Assembly: GCA_023101725.1 (NCBI GenBank)
Contig: JALJCO010000163.1
Coordinates: forward strand, 62,001-126,000
Source of the DNA: Atherinomorus stipes
Taxonomy: Eukaryota > Chordata > Actinopteri > Atheriniformes > Atherinidae
Direction: 5' to 3'
DNA length: 64,000 nt
Under the pieces are notes generated by a model. That model saw nothing but the letters and a program-made list of their open reading frames with translations, searched no databases and was not told where the DNA came from. Every line of letters starts with the position of its first letter. Within the stretch, counting starts at the first letter, position 1. Below are positions 35,868 to 48,070 of this stretch, one piece after another. The position numbers and the translations under genes were made by a program.

Positions 35868-37137
35868 GTAGGACATGAAACTACGTCCCTGACCATCCAA
35901 GGTTCGGTTTTTGGTTTTCTTCTAGTTTATTTTATTAAACAGGTTTGAAGTTAAACTTTTCAGCGCTGTGGAAGATGTCTGAATCCAAAACCCGAATACA
36001 GAGAGAAGAGATGAAAGTGGAAAACGCTGATTAGAGAAGCTGTTTAGACAAATGACACGACAGGCAAAAACCCTGTTTTTTTCCCTCCTTCAACATGTTT
36101 TCTTTCAGACTAGAGTAACAACAAAAAAAAAAAGTCCAAAATAAACATTTTAGGGGTTTATTTCATGATACTTTGTCTGATGCACCCAAATCCCATCAAA
36201 ATGCAACTAAAGTTTCCGTTTTTCTCTTATTCCGGCTAAAAAATCTCCACTTCAGGAGCACTTACAGAAACCAAACTTTCAAGTTTTGCTCCTGACTGTA
36301 TTCTTAAAGTTTTTACTGAAGGATATTTTGATATCTCATTCACAGCCTGATTTATAAAACATTTCATCCCCAAAATATGCCAAAACATTAGTTTGTTTTT
36401 TTTCCTGTTGACAGTATATTTTAAATTGTAAAATGATCTATAGAGATAAACAAAAAACTGTAAAAACTTTTGGCTTTAATATGTAAACAAAATTCAAAAG
36501 GAACTTTGAACCTGGTGTAATCTTGTGTTTAGATTTTGTTCCTAGATATGTATGCAAATTAGCACATTTTTGGCTATACAACACCTCATTTGCATATTTT
36601 AAGCATACAATTTCAGAAAACTTGCAATATAAAAAATGATAGCCCTAATGTGAGGAATAAACCAGGAAAGTAAATTTTTTACTCTATTTGCCTGGAGTGT
36701 CTGGCCTGAAGCGATTACGTATGAAAGTAAACGTATTGTGGCAGACTGTTGTGCAGCAGTGGTGCGTTTCCTGCCGGGGGGGGCTGAAGGGCAGCTCTCA
36801 CCGCTACAACAGTCCGGAGCAGCACTTTAAGTCTGTTTTTCCTTCTGTGTCTGCATATTTCACATCTGCTTCTTATATCAACAGACCAGTGTACCCCTTG
36901 GCACCACCACAGCTCTCCCCTCTGCAGCTTCTTTGTAGAAAATTGGAAGCGGTTTCCAAATGATCAATTTCCAAGTCATATTAGAAACAGCTTGTGTCCA
37001 AATTAGCATTCAGCCAGAGCTCTAATTCAACTTGGAATACCCACTTCTTCTTTTTTCTTTCACCTCTTTCACTTCCTCCTTTTTTGGTCTTGTTCACCAC
37101 CTTCCTGTCTGTCTCCCCGTCTTCTCCTGCCCTGAAG
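35868..37137. other. Intronic DNA, pyrimidine-rich near its end
   Basis: AT-rich, then a 100-bp pyrimidine tract (37045-37133) before the CTGAAG that precedes the CAG-repeat segment. Nothing else was recognised. Confidence 0.45.
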
Positions 37138-37234
37138 CTATGGATAGGAAGGCAGGTTGCGTCACAGTCCAGCCAGCAGCAGCAGCAGCAGCAGCACACT
37201 TGACTTTGCTGGAGCAGAGACGAAGCAGCTGCTG
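37138..37234 (+). other. Candidate cassette or 5'-UTR exon with (CAG)7
   Basis: The 97-nt segment lies between a long pyrimidine tract ending TGCCCTGAAG and a strong GTGAGT donor. It holds seven CAG units (37174-37194). Joined after exon a (phase 0) it would run into TGA after the CAG run, so as an internal exon it would be a poison exon. As a 5' exon spliced to exon b, its own ATG (37140) gives only a short upstream reading frame, and the exon-b Met could serve as start. Low confidence; no homology. Confidence 0.25.
37174..37194 (+). repeat. (CAG)7 trinucleotide repeat
   Basis: Seven uninterrupted CAG units, followed by CAC. Confidence 0.95.
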
Positions 37235-37823
37235 GTGAGTTGTGACGTTGTATTGATCGCCCCGTCCGGCCTGGCTTTCTGTAGTCCTTCAGCTCTGTGA
37301 GGGTTTCGTGCCGCTGTTTGTGTCATGTAAACATTTGACAGTCTGTGCCTGCATTTGAAGTTGATTTGGAAACAATTTAAAATGATTTAGAACCAGCTTA
37401 GCCCTCATTTATCGCTTTGTATAAATCGGTTTAACTCTAAAAAAGGAAAATAACAAGTAAGATTCAGGTTAAGATAAAAAAAAGAAAAGTTTAAAGCATT
37501 ACTTCACCTCAAAAATGAGTTGTGAAAATGAGGAGGTTGTATTTTTCTTGGGCGAACTTCACTGCATGTCGAAACATACCTTTTGCTGGAATGCATAGTC
37601 AACTTTTAGTGTTTCCTGTGAGTATGTCTGTTCCTCGCTGAATGAATTCTCTGGAAAAAGTGGACATTTGGGCCGTGTGGTGGTGACAGATTAACAAGAT
37701 GGGGTGCATGTGACAAAAAGTTACAGATGCTAAGGCTCAGAATATGTAAGTTAATGATTAGTTTAAATACTTATGCATGAATAGATGAGGAAACAAAGTC
37801 AGGTTTTTAAAGAAGACTGATAC
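37235..37823. other. Intronic DNA, nothing recognised
   Basis: No repeat ends or coding signal seen. Confidence 0.5.
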
Positions 37824-38752
37824 ATCGGCAGGCTGATATTTCTGTTTTTATGCTGATATTTGCGTGGGCCAATATATCGAGTGTGTTGGCCAATACCACC
37901 CCCCCCCCCCCTCCCGGCAGCATTTACAGATAGGCATTTATACAGGTAGCGGTTTTTACTTTCATTTATATAAACAGTATATACTATATATGCTGTATAG
38001 ACATACTAGGGGTGGGAAAAAATATCGATACACTGAAATATTGCAATATTTTCAAATATATCTATTTAAAAACGCAGCATCGATCTATTTTACTAATAAA
38101 ATCTTGCGAGATTTCACCGTTTTGTTATATCCCGTGAGGTTTCATGGAATCCTGCAAGATTTCGCTAGTAAGATAGTTTGATGCCACATTTTTGAATATA
38201 GAAGTGATATCTGCATATGAAAATATCGTGATATTTCAGTGTATTGGTAGTAAACAAGCATGATGGGGCTCCAAATGTAAAATTTTGTTGAGCAACACTT
38301 TGAAGCAATCACTGCAATCAGGTGTTTTCTATCACGTTCAAAAAGACTTCTACACCTGTTGACAGGTGTTTTAGTCCACTGTTAATCGGAAAGGTGCTCT
38401 AATGTGTCTGGCACACTGTTGTTGTTTTTTTTAATTATTATTTTCAACCACAATTCAAAAGCAATAATTTATTTCACTGAATTATAATTTTGTAAATTTT
38501 TTTTTATTATTAGTTCCTTTAGTTTCTTGTTATTTGAATTATAATTGTCAGTTTAGCGTATTCTTTAACTGGAGGTTATGAATAATTTTGAAGACGACTG
38601 TATGTGTGTATATATATGTAAAATATACATACAAAATTTAGTTTTCATTGTGTCCATTATATGAATTTTATGGGTCAAATCCAGTATCGGTCCCAAATAT
38701 CGGCTGGTTGTATCTGTATCGCCCCTAAAAATCTGTATGGGTTGATCCCTAC
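37824..38752. mobile_element. Inverted-repeat element (reverse copy of the 44142 family) carrying two other MITEs
   Basis: ACATCGGCAGGCTGATATTT at the left and GTATCGGTCCCAAATATCGG near the right are the reverse-complement phrases of the family at 14715, 44142 and 60585. Between them lie a C run (about 37901-37911), a right-truncated TAGGGGTGGG foldback MITE (38008-38250) and a left-truncated CAGTCGTCC-family MITE ending GAAGACGACTG at about 38601. Confidence 0.65.
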
Positions 38753-40240
38753 TCTTTCAGTATGAAAATAAAATGGATTATGATGCGTTAGCAGCAGATT
38801 ATTGGCCCATTTCCTATAAAAGCTTGTGTGTGTAATCCAGGAAAAAACAGTTGTCTTCCTTCATGTGTGTCACTGCAGAGGAGGATGATATTATGAAATA
38901 TTGTGTATAGTTACTGTAACCTGTCTGGTGTCCAAATCCCATAAAACAACAAATGAGTCACACGAACTGAACTGGACTCTGAATGAATCACAGCTACTGC
39001 AAAGGATCTGTTTTCTTTATTTGGACATTTAGTTTTTTAGTTTTTTTTTTTTTTTTAAGTAAAGAAATAGCAGATGCAGGAATTCTTTCACTTTTGTTAT
39101 ATTTTAAAATACAAAGAGAATCTGAAGAGCTTAAAGACCAGACAATGTTGCATTCACTTACTCCGCTATGAACACCTAACACAGTTGACTTTGATTTGTT
39201 CTGCTGTCCAAATCTGTGCACGAAGTCGGCGTTCCTGCAGCAGATTTGCTGCCATTGCTGGTTCTGCTTTTATCTCGGGAGTTTTAGATAAGCTGACGAC
39301 ACTGTTTGCTGATTTGCCATTCATTAAGCTTGTTACTGAACAGCAGCGTGATGAAAGCAGCATTCAAGGTCAGATGTGGTGGAAAAATCTGGTTAAAATT
39401 TCCAGTGTTAAAAATTTTCCATCTGTTACTATTCCTGAGTAAATTACAGTAGTAAAGAGGAGAATTGTGAAAATTCTATGCTCGCCTGTCGTTTTTTCTT
39501 TGAAATATGGTAACGCCATGCTAATAATGATTTCATGAAGACAGATGCTATTTATTACCTTCAGTTACTCCGCCATGCTGTGGGAAGTTTTATAGCAATA
39601 AAAACCGATAATTTCTGATAATTTTACATCTTAAATGACTCTTATTGAGCCCATTAAGTTTAGAAATAATTTCTAAACATTAATAAACATTAATTTGTGC
39701 ACTAAAATACACTTTTGATCACGTTTTGTGCACATTAAGGTCAAAACTTCGTGTAACAGTTAAAATACACAACAGCCCTCTGTTTTATTATTGTTTAATA
39801 TGCGATGATCATATGGGCCTATATACGGATTCTTGGGGCTTAACGTTTTTTAAACATCACAACCAGATTATTTAAAAATCTTCTCACTGAAAGATAAAAA
39901 TATTGCTTAATCGATGCATCAAAATTTTCCCCTGCACAATTCAGTATCATCAATAACATGCGGGTGCTGCTTCGTGTTACTGACGTTGCCACATTAGATC
40001 ACGCATCAACAAAATGGCAACTATTTTTCGTTTTCAGATGTTTTATTGCTCAAAAATGTGACATATGTTCACATGGGCATGAAAATAAATATTTAAAAGT
40101 TGACAGAGTTTCTACTTCTTACTGAATCGATATCGAAGCATTTAAATAGATGTTGAATGAAATCGTGACCCTAAGAATCAAAATCAAATAAAATTGTGGG
40201 GTCCTTAAGTATACCCAGCTCTAGAAAGCTTAGCTTTTAG
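38753..40240. other. Intronic DNA with an eroded repeat at about 39870-40225
   Basis: The stretch ends TTAAGTATACCCAGCTCTAG and contains ATCGATGCATC / TCGATATCGAAGCAT, wording of a TAGAGCTGGG-type element whose ends are eroded. There is a poly-T at about 39041-39056. The open frame 39074-39442 is unassigned. Confidence 0.45.
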
Positions 40241-40261
40241 CCCCCCCCCCCCCCCCCCCCC
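40241..40261. repeat. Poly-C run (21)
   Basis: An uninterrupted C tract. Homopolymer length here may be unreliable in the assembly. Confidence 0.9.
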
Positions 40262-41982
40262 TCCTTAATTGAACGTGTTCAACCCATGTTGTAGTTGCTG
40301 CATAGTATACTCAAATATACTTGTTAGAGTATCCATTCAGAGTTTTGTTCAAGAAAAGATTTATACCTTATTGAATGACTGTAGCAGCTCTGCAGCGGTG
40401 AGGTTTCCGTTCACTGGTGGAGCAACGCTGCAAAAGAACGAGAGGAAAATAAAAGTTGCCTTTTATTGGCTGGTTTGGCGTAAATAAACTGGGCTGAATG
40501 GTGGCGGGTTAGGTTTGTCACTTAATGTAGTAAAAGTATGAGGTAGATTGATTGGAAAAGGAGGGAAATGTAGCAGCAGAGGACGTCCACTAGTGGGATA
40601 TATGAGAGTTCTTTAGGAATTGCATCCATCTTTGGGAATATTTTGGATATTAAATCACATATGGAAGTTATTTTGATTCTACCGGATGCATGTCGAGTCT
40701 TATGTGAGACGGACAGAAACCACCTCTTGCTTAACCTTGTTGGTGCATTTGTGAAAGTTTCTGTCATTTCCATTCGTTTTTTTTTATTCCCATCTTCTGC
40801 ATCTGAATCCAGTAGTTCGTGGAGCCCAAACGATGAGTTTGGGAACTTATCTGGATTCAGATCTTTAAATCCATTAACGTTGGACACATGGCAGCCGTCA
40901 TCTCAGCTGACATCACCTACTGAAAGTGCAGCTGCAGGTGTCCTCTGGTTAGATGTGACGCTGTGCTGTTTTACTTCTGTTTGAATGACATCATTCCTTG
41001 TTTGACACATCTGATGTCTGTGAACGAACGCTGTCACCAGAATTTACCATGTTGGGATCGTTTTACGAACATACTTAGCAGATGTTTGGGTAGCACACAC
41101 ACAGTCTCACACACTTTGCTCTGTCTTGGGAGGCTGAAACACAACAAGTGCCTCCGTTTGAGTGATTCCACGTGTGTGCAGCGTCAGAGCTGCACAGCGA
41201 GGGAGTCGGCTAATGGAGAGCAGGCGTGCAGGCAGGCAGCGCGCTTGCATAAGGGCCTCCTCGCTCAGCCAGAGGACAGATGGCAGGAGAAGAAAAGAAA
41301 GCGAGCAGCGGTGGCACTCCTCAGCAGATGCAGCGTTTATTTACTGAAAAATAAATCTGAGCCGAGCCAGACGTGCCCGCGCTCCCTCTTTCATCTCCCG
41401 CCGCCTTCCTCTCTGTGCTGTTTTCAATCCCACCTACTGGGCCACCGCTAATGGCAGCCCCCCTGTGTAATGTTTAGGAAAGTAGGCCCAGTCCGGCATA
41501 CACAGGAGGCCCTGTGGGGTCTTGTGTTCTGCTCCCAGGAGGACGATGAAAACGGGCTCTTCAGAGGCCAAAGGTGAAAGTGGAGCTGATGAACAGGAGA
41601 TTTTTCTTCTGTTTAATGCTGATGTTGGATATTTAGTTAGAAATCAAAGCCATCATGTGCAGCTGCATGCAGGATGAGGGAAAAGTTGGAAAGATGTGAT
41701 GAATCTGAGGGCTGGAGAGTTTGGATCCATTCAACAATCTAATATAAAATGACTGGGAAAGCCGTCTCTTCCTGGCCTTAGAGGCACTTTCACACCACAA
41801 ATGTTAAGAAAAAGTTTTTCAGTATTTTTGATGTCTTTTGTGTTCGACTTTAACCTTTGATCAGACTGTGAGCAGCTCTCAGACTTCGTGTCAAAACCAG
41901 TTCAAACCTGTTGCAAATCTTTCTAATTCATAAGAAACAAATACATGTAATGGAGTGGAAAAAAAAGTTCATGTTTTTCTCT
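40262..41982. other. Intronic DNA, nothing recognised
   Basis: GC-richer between 41100 and 41500, with an open frame of 162 codons (40963-41451) that has no recognised domain. Confidence 0.5.
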
Positions 41983-41986
41983 TTAA

Positions 41987-42740
41987 AGGAATAGTACACC
42001 CACAGAATGACGGTCCTTCATTTTCTACTCGCCCTCATGCTGAGCAGGACTCTGCAGCACTTTTTATATCTCAAATGCAGTCAGAGATCTGGGGGATTTT
42101 TCGTTATCTGCTGATTTTCATATAATGGGGATCACCGGCGCTTGAAACAAAAAGGTCCATAAAAGTCCACAAAAACTTGTCAGTATTCCTCCAAACTGCT
42201 CGTTCAACGTAATCCAAGTGTCCTGAGTGGGTAGCATCCAGAATTTACTGGAAACAACGTCATTTAGTAGATTTTTATAGCTTAAACAGTAGTACATGTA
42301 GCTGCCACGAATGATGTGGTTTCCAGTCAATTATGGACGCTACCCACTCAGGACATGTGCATTACATTGGACGAGCAGTATGAGGGAATATTGGTGAAAC
42401 CTGGTGGTTTTTGGCCACTAGGGATGCTAAACCTACAACTTCCCACAGGCCACACAACTGTCGCAAAAGTAAACGTCTCTATCTGTGTTTTGAAATCGTG
42501 TTTGTAGACCACTTTAAACAGCTGATAGTGATGTCATGGAGCCATGAAGCAAAGCACTCCCAGTCCCATGATCCAATGAGAGACGCATTCGCTCCTGTAA
42601 TGTTCCAATGTCTGGTTTTTGAGGAGGGCAGCCCCCTCAGTGCACCAGCACGTGTGAAATGCTGTATATTGACCCCAGAAATCATCAGTTATTACTTGCA
42701 TTAAGTTGATGTTTGGGTCAAAAGTTACACGGTGTCCCTT
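41987..42740. mobile_element. TTAA-target element with internal foldback
   Basis: The left end is AGGAATAGTACACCC after TTAA (41983-41986). The right end GTTACACGGTGTCCCT precedes TTAA (42741-42744). The two ends match only partly, so it may be a fusion of two TTAA elements. An internal inverted repeat pairs 42183-42264 with 42311-42390. The left 280 bp match the fragment at 33916. Confidence 0.65.
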
Positions 42741-42744
42741 TAAA

Positions 42745-44141
42745 TTTTGCCAGTTGCAAAAAATGACAAAAACTTAAGTTTAAATGGCTTCGAGTTTATT
42801 TAGCATAGCAAATATATACCAGTGTTGCAAGATTTTGGTCAGAAATGCTTAATAGATTGTATTTCCGAGCAGTTGTTCTGCCGATGACGGTGTTCAGGGT
42901 TCCAGGATCGGCTGTTTGCAGACGTGCAGCTGTGTGCAGAGTCGGTCTGGGCCTGCAGGTCAGAGCATCGGTGTATTTGACTGTGAAAAGGAGACGGCGG
43001 TTGTCTTCGCGCTGTCATCCGTAGACTATGAACCAGCGATGATGTGTGCTTGCCGTCTGACTCTTGGGTCAACTCTGAGTTTGATGTTCACACCGTGTGA
43101 GTTGGTCTGACCGAAGTCTGATTTGACTGCAGTCATGCTGTTTGGACAAGACCGTGCATGACTGTCGCTGGTTGAGCGCTAACCAATCATCTGCGTGTGG
43201 GTGTGCTTATTGGAATGCACTGGAGTGTGTTTTCTGGCTGTTTGTGTGGAGGGAGGAAAAGAGAGGAGAGGATGGGGGGTTGGGGTTTGACAATGGAAGA
43301 GGGCAAGGGGGGGCTGACTTAAAGGTGAATCCTCCGTGACTGATGAGCAGAGGTGTTCATGCTAACATAACTCACCGTGGAGAATCTCTGCGACATGCTG
43401 GAGCAGGACCTCAAAACATCCATTTCTTACTGATACGGTGAACATTAAGTTGGATGTGATTAAATACTCACAGACTGAACAGTAAGTGTTTGTGGACAAA
43501 ACACTATTTTTAGTGCTTAACTTCATGAGCTCTGATGGGAGTGGAGGTTGATGATTGTTGCTTAAAACAATGATGGAGGGCAGAGCTTTCTGCATGGGTG
43601 TGGGCAGCAGTCTGACAAACAGCTGTGAGTGTGTGTCGCAGCAGAGAGGTGATGCAAAGAAGCTCCTGTTTTCACAATACAGTATGCCAATATGAGATAA
43701 GGGCTTCATTTGTCCTCTTCTGTTGTCTGTCTGTCAGATCTGCAGGGGCTACATCCCCCACATGGATCCCACATCCTGACCGCCACACTGCCCCACCCTC
43801 CCGAACACACCCAACCTGAAACATGGAGAGAAGTTCAGCCACTTCACCCGAATTCTGAATAATCAGGCATCTGTGCAGAAATGAAGCATGTTAAACAGGC
43901 TGGCTTTCCCTGTCAAAGGCCAAACGAGTCTGCAGTCGTGACTGTTACATAATCCTAAAAAAAGAAAGGGCATCGCCTCCAGATGCAGCTACGATGAAGT
44001 TTTCATCAGATATGTTTTATTCGCTGCAGTCTGTTCGGAAAGCTGCTTCTACACACCACAAACACCAAAACCTTATTTATGAGGTTTATCTTCAAAGCCT
44101 TATGGCTGATTCACATCAGGTCTAAGATGCATCTGGACGAG
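42745..44141. other. Intronic DNA, nothing recognised
   Basis: Contains ordinary mixed-composition sequence and a few short open frames without known products. Confidence 0.5.
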
Positions 44142-44543
44142 GGATCGACCGATACAGATTTTTTTAGAGAAGAGATCAATATTTTCTGATCAGCCTCAGC
44201 TGATGGCCGATGCAATCTGATGATATTTAGGGCCGATACTGCATTTGATTCCCAAATTTATATGATGAAGGATACAATAAAAAATAATTTTACATTTTAT
44301 TTATTTAACCTTTTGTCACCAGGACAAAGACATTAAGAACAAGATTCTCATTTACAATGCAGACCTGGCAAGTGCCATAGGCGCCTGTAGGGCAAGTGGG
44401 GGGAGGGCAACACAAATAAGAAATAAATAAAATCAGTAAACATTCAACTTTCAATATAAAAAAGAACAAAACACCTTCAATAAGTATGTAAAAAAGAAAT
44501 GGTGCACTTGTAAATAAATATTAAAAAGAAATATTAAACTTGT

Positions 44544-44545
<2 letters not shown>

Positions 44546-44605
<60 letters not shown>

Positions 44606-44606
44606 G
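44546..44606. repeat. (TA)n then (CA)n microsatellite
   Basis: About 50 bases of alternating T and A, then ACACACACA. Confidence 0.95.
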
Positions 44607-44955
44607 GAAAAAAGTAAGAGACCACCCTTCTCATCAAATAGTTAAATAGTTATGCAAGTACCAACTGTGATGTGGATCATGTAACTAAAAGAAAATCTAG
44701 AATGCCTAAAAGCACAGTTTTTGGCAGTACAATGCCATAGCTATTGATGTAATAACTTAATAACCAAAATAACTAATCAAGAAAAGCATGAAAAATGGCG
44801 AGATCTCAGATGTTGAATGAAAGTTTTAGGGGCTAGTTTTGTTGTTATCATTATATTTGTCCAGACAAATGTACTTTTAGTAGTATCGGGCATAAAAATG
44901 ACCAAAAAATATGAGAAAACAAGGTTGGTCTCTTAATTTTTTCCATGACTGTGTA
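44602..44955. mobile_element. Tc1-like MITE, GGAAAAAAGTAAGAGACCAC end
   Basis: The left GGAAAAAAGTAAGAGACCA and the right end, reversed, CATGGAAAAAATTAAGAGACC are matching inverted repeats; ACTGTGTA marks the right flank. Confidence 0.75.
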
Positions 44956-45345
44956 TGTGTGTGAGAGAGCGCATTTATGCCACATTATGGGGACCATTTT
45001 CCGTGTTTTGCCCTCACCGTGAGGACTTCTTGCCCTCGTGGGGACATTTTTCCGGTCCCCACAGGTCCAAACCCCGTTTTAAGGGGCAAGATTAGGTGTT
45101 AGAGATTAAGTTACATTTAGGTTTTGGTTAGGATTAGGGCAAGGGTTAGGTTTCGGCAGTCAGCTATGGCGTTAGATTTAGGGTAAGGGGCTAGGGAATG
45201 CATTATGTCAATGGATGTACCCCACAGGGATAGAAAACCAGATGTGTGTGTGTGTGTGTCGTATATATCTTTGCTGATGCTGATACCAGCAAAAAATGCA
45301 AATGACTGCCTGAAATATCAATCAGCCAATGAATCTATCCTTAAT

Positions 45346-46593
45346 CTGGACTTTGTATCTACTGTTGGCCGAAGCCTCATCAGGAACGGTCTCCATGGAA
45401 ACGTGGTTGTGAAATAGCCGTTCTTTAGGAAGGGAAATCATCTTTACACACTAAACCGGAATGAATAATTTCCTTATCAGTGACTTTCAGAGAGTTTTTA
45501 TTATATTTTTATTTCGGGCCTCCTTCGTCTCTTTCGTCTCCAGCCTGAGGAAAATGGAGGGCATAAACTTGGAAGTTATTTAGACCAAAAAGGTGGAACT
45601 CCAAGGTGCTGATACCAGGAAAACCATCCAGATCCAGCATCCTCCCCCACTTCTTCTGCTAATTTCTTTAAGCTTGAATAGTAAGAAGATATAAAATGAA
45701 ACGAAAAGGCAAAGAAACTCTCCCCACGATAACAGACGTACTTTTAAATGGTTTTTCTTTACTCCCACTTTTCCACAGCAGAAATAACAGGAGGTGGTTT
45801 GTTTTTTCTTATCTCTCTGAAGATAAATTTTGTAAGAAATCCTAGCCTGCGGCTCTCGTAGCCTCCTCCATCATGATGCAAACTCACTCTGTGATGTTGG
45901 CTGTTACATAAGTGCTAGGTGTGCTCTGGCAGGACAGGCTGTTCCGGAGGAGGGCTGGCTTTGACTGAACCGGTGACTGAGCAGATCCTCTTCAAAGCAG
46001 CGCTGTGATGGATGGGCCTATCAGTCCTATCTGTACTCTTTATTTGAATTTATCTGCAGCCTACAACCCCCCCGATGCGTCATGTGAGTCCATGCACACG
46101 CAGATTTTCCAGCTTTTGAGGATGTGGCGAGTTGTCCAAACTCATTTAAGACGGTCTTTAAGAGCCAGAAACTGGGATGGTGGTGAGGAGATGGCGGCCA
46201 AGTCCAAGCGCCTGGCTGTTGTCGGAAAGCCACATGTTCCATCCGTAACCGTAAATCACATTTAAAATGCTGGAAATCCAAACTTGGGATAACCACTCCT
46301 TGGTTGATTGTCTTCAGGGTCAGCTGTGTAAAGTAGCCATAACAAGATGAAGCTCTTTAACGTTGTCCGTGGCAACACGATGTGCTATAAAGTATGTGAA
46401 CATGGAGCTGCTGTATAGGTAAAGGTTTCGATTCACCTCAGAGGACTCCAGGCATTCTTCCTGCTGCTCGTTGATGACGCAACCTCGCAGCAGGTCTACA
46501 TGTGTTCCCCACTTTACTAGGTACACCTAGTACCAGGGTGGACCGCTTTTTCCTCCAGAAATGTCTTAATTCCTGGCGCCATAGAGCCAACAA
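45346..46593. other. Intronic DNA, nothing recognised
   Basis: No repeat ends. Opposite-strand open frames at 46005-46296 overlap and match nothing. Confidence 0.5.
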
Positions 46594-46994
46594 CACTGCA
46601 AAAACTCAGACCTTAGTAAGTATATTTTTCTAATTACTAGTCAAAGTATCTCATCACACTCAAAATGAGACAAAATTACTTGGAGAAACATTTCAGTGAG
46701 ATATAAGATCTTGTTTTAAGGAAAGAAATCTTATCAAGAATTTTTTTTTTGCTTATTACAAGCTTTTTTTTTTTTTTTTAACTTATTTTAAGAGTGGCCA
46801 AGATTTTTTTTTTTTTTTTTTTTAGGGATGCATGATATTGGAATTTTGGCCGATATCCGATATGCCGATATTTTAAAACTTATGAGGCCGATATCAACAC
46901 CGATATCAAAGCTGAAAAATAATGTAATATTTATTCCTTGTGCAAAATTAGAAAAATACCTTAACTTGTGTTATGTATGACAAGTCAAACTTAA

Positions 46995-47615
46995 AGGGAT
47001 ATTGTGTAAGTTCTCCTGTGTTTTATTCACAAAAACTGATTATTTGGTTCAAAAGTGTTTTTTCATTAATCAGTAATCACTCCCATCAACAAACTGAAGT
47101 GCTCCTCTAAGTTTTAAATTTGCCGTCCGTATCATTCATTTACACATCGAGCGGGGCGGCTCGGTGGAGGCTGCCATGTCGTATCGCCATGTTTTTGCGT
47201 TCGGGAGAAGCGTGACAGCAGGAAAACACAGAAACTCACCGGACACACCGGAGTTTTCAGCTCAGGTCGAGGTAATGCCTTTGAAAAGTCACCGCGCTGC
47301 AGAGGGGAGAGACTAGCGTCTCACTGATGCTGCGTTCACGTGCAGTCGGGCACACGGCCGCTGGTAACAAACCAGATGTCATTTTAATCAATGAAGCCGA
47401 GCGAAAGACGGTAAAACATGGGTCAGGGAAAACAATACGACATCGCCATGACAACAAATCAGATGTGGACTGATGTCACTGTAACTGACGGACCACGTCT
47501 TCACATAGAGGCTGGTGATAACTTTACATGCAGCGGCTGTCGTCGGTCTGCCCGGTTTCACGCGAATGCAGCATGAAAAGTACGAGGGAGCTGCTCGGGA
47601 TTACACAGTGTCCCT
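46995..47615. mobile_element. TTAA-target element, AGGGAYAYTGTGTAA ends
   Basis: 621 bp. AGGGATATTGTGTAAG at the left, and reversed AGGGACACTGTGTAA at the right, between TTAA (46991-46994) and TTAA (47616-47619). The related host repeat at about 52166-52600 lacks it (GAACTTAGTGACAGTTGTTC), which marks the insertion point independently. Confidence 0.88.
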
Positions 47616-47810
47616 TTAAGGACAGTTGTTCAAACAAAATAGGATATGAGCGTTATATCCTTGAAACACCTGGATTTTTTTCTCAATGAGGGAAAAAAAA
47701 ATACCCCATAACAGGGGATGTTTGGTTATTTACACAAATGACCGTCTATAAACTCTTCACACAGATCATCCTAACAGAAACTGTCTTTAGAAGTTTTAGA
47801 CTGTGAAAAA

Positions 47811-48070
47811 GGAGTGGGTAGCCTAGTGGTAATGTCGCAGGCTTTGGCCCGGACGACCCGGGTTCGAGTCCCCAACACGACATTCAGGTGAACCACTGTG
47901 GACCCCTGAGCAAGGTCCTTAACCCCCACCAACTGCTCCCCAGGCTGCCTTAAGTAGCAGCCCTCTGCTCTCTGGTACTGGTACTACAGTACTGTACAGA
48001 GATGGGTAAGATGCAGAGCCCTAATTTCCCCTCAGGGATCAAAACAGTACATCAAAAAAAAAAATAAAAA
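47811..48070 (+). mobile_element. tRNA-derived SINE
   Basis: Pol III A box TAGCCTAGTGG (47819-47829) and B box GGTTCGAGTCC (47861-47871), then a body with GTGGACCCCTGAGCAAGGTC and an A-rich tail. There is no full cloverleaf 3' half or CCA end, so it is a SINE and not a working tRNA gene. Confidence 0.85.

Larger units (their letters stand above)
44142..45345. mobile_element. Inverted-repeat element filled with four later sequences
   Basis: The left part GATCGACCGATACAGATTTT ... GCCGATACTGCATTTGATTC and the right part GCTGATACCAGCAAAAAATG, GCCAATGAATCTATCC are continuous in the related copy at 60585-61015. Here they are separated by a TTTATTTAACC retro-tail (about 44290-44390), (TA)n (44546-44596), a Tc1-like MITE (about 44602-44955) and a GGGGACATTTTT-type repeat (about 44985-45235), then (GT)n. 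Confidence 0.65.

Noticed and set aside
37032..37238. Protein with a poly-Ala or poly-Gln tract
   Set aside because: Different frames of the same CAG repeat; the reading frame is unsupported, so only a candidate exon was recorded.
40963..41451. 162-codon open frame in the giant intron
   Set aside because: Cys/Arg/Ser-rich translation of GC-rich DNA with no motif or homology; overlapping frames are also open.
47819..47871. tRNA gene
   Set aside because: A and B boxes are present, but the rest does not fold as a tRNA and is fused to a SINE body with an A-rich tail.
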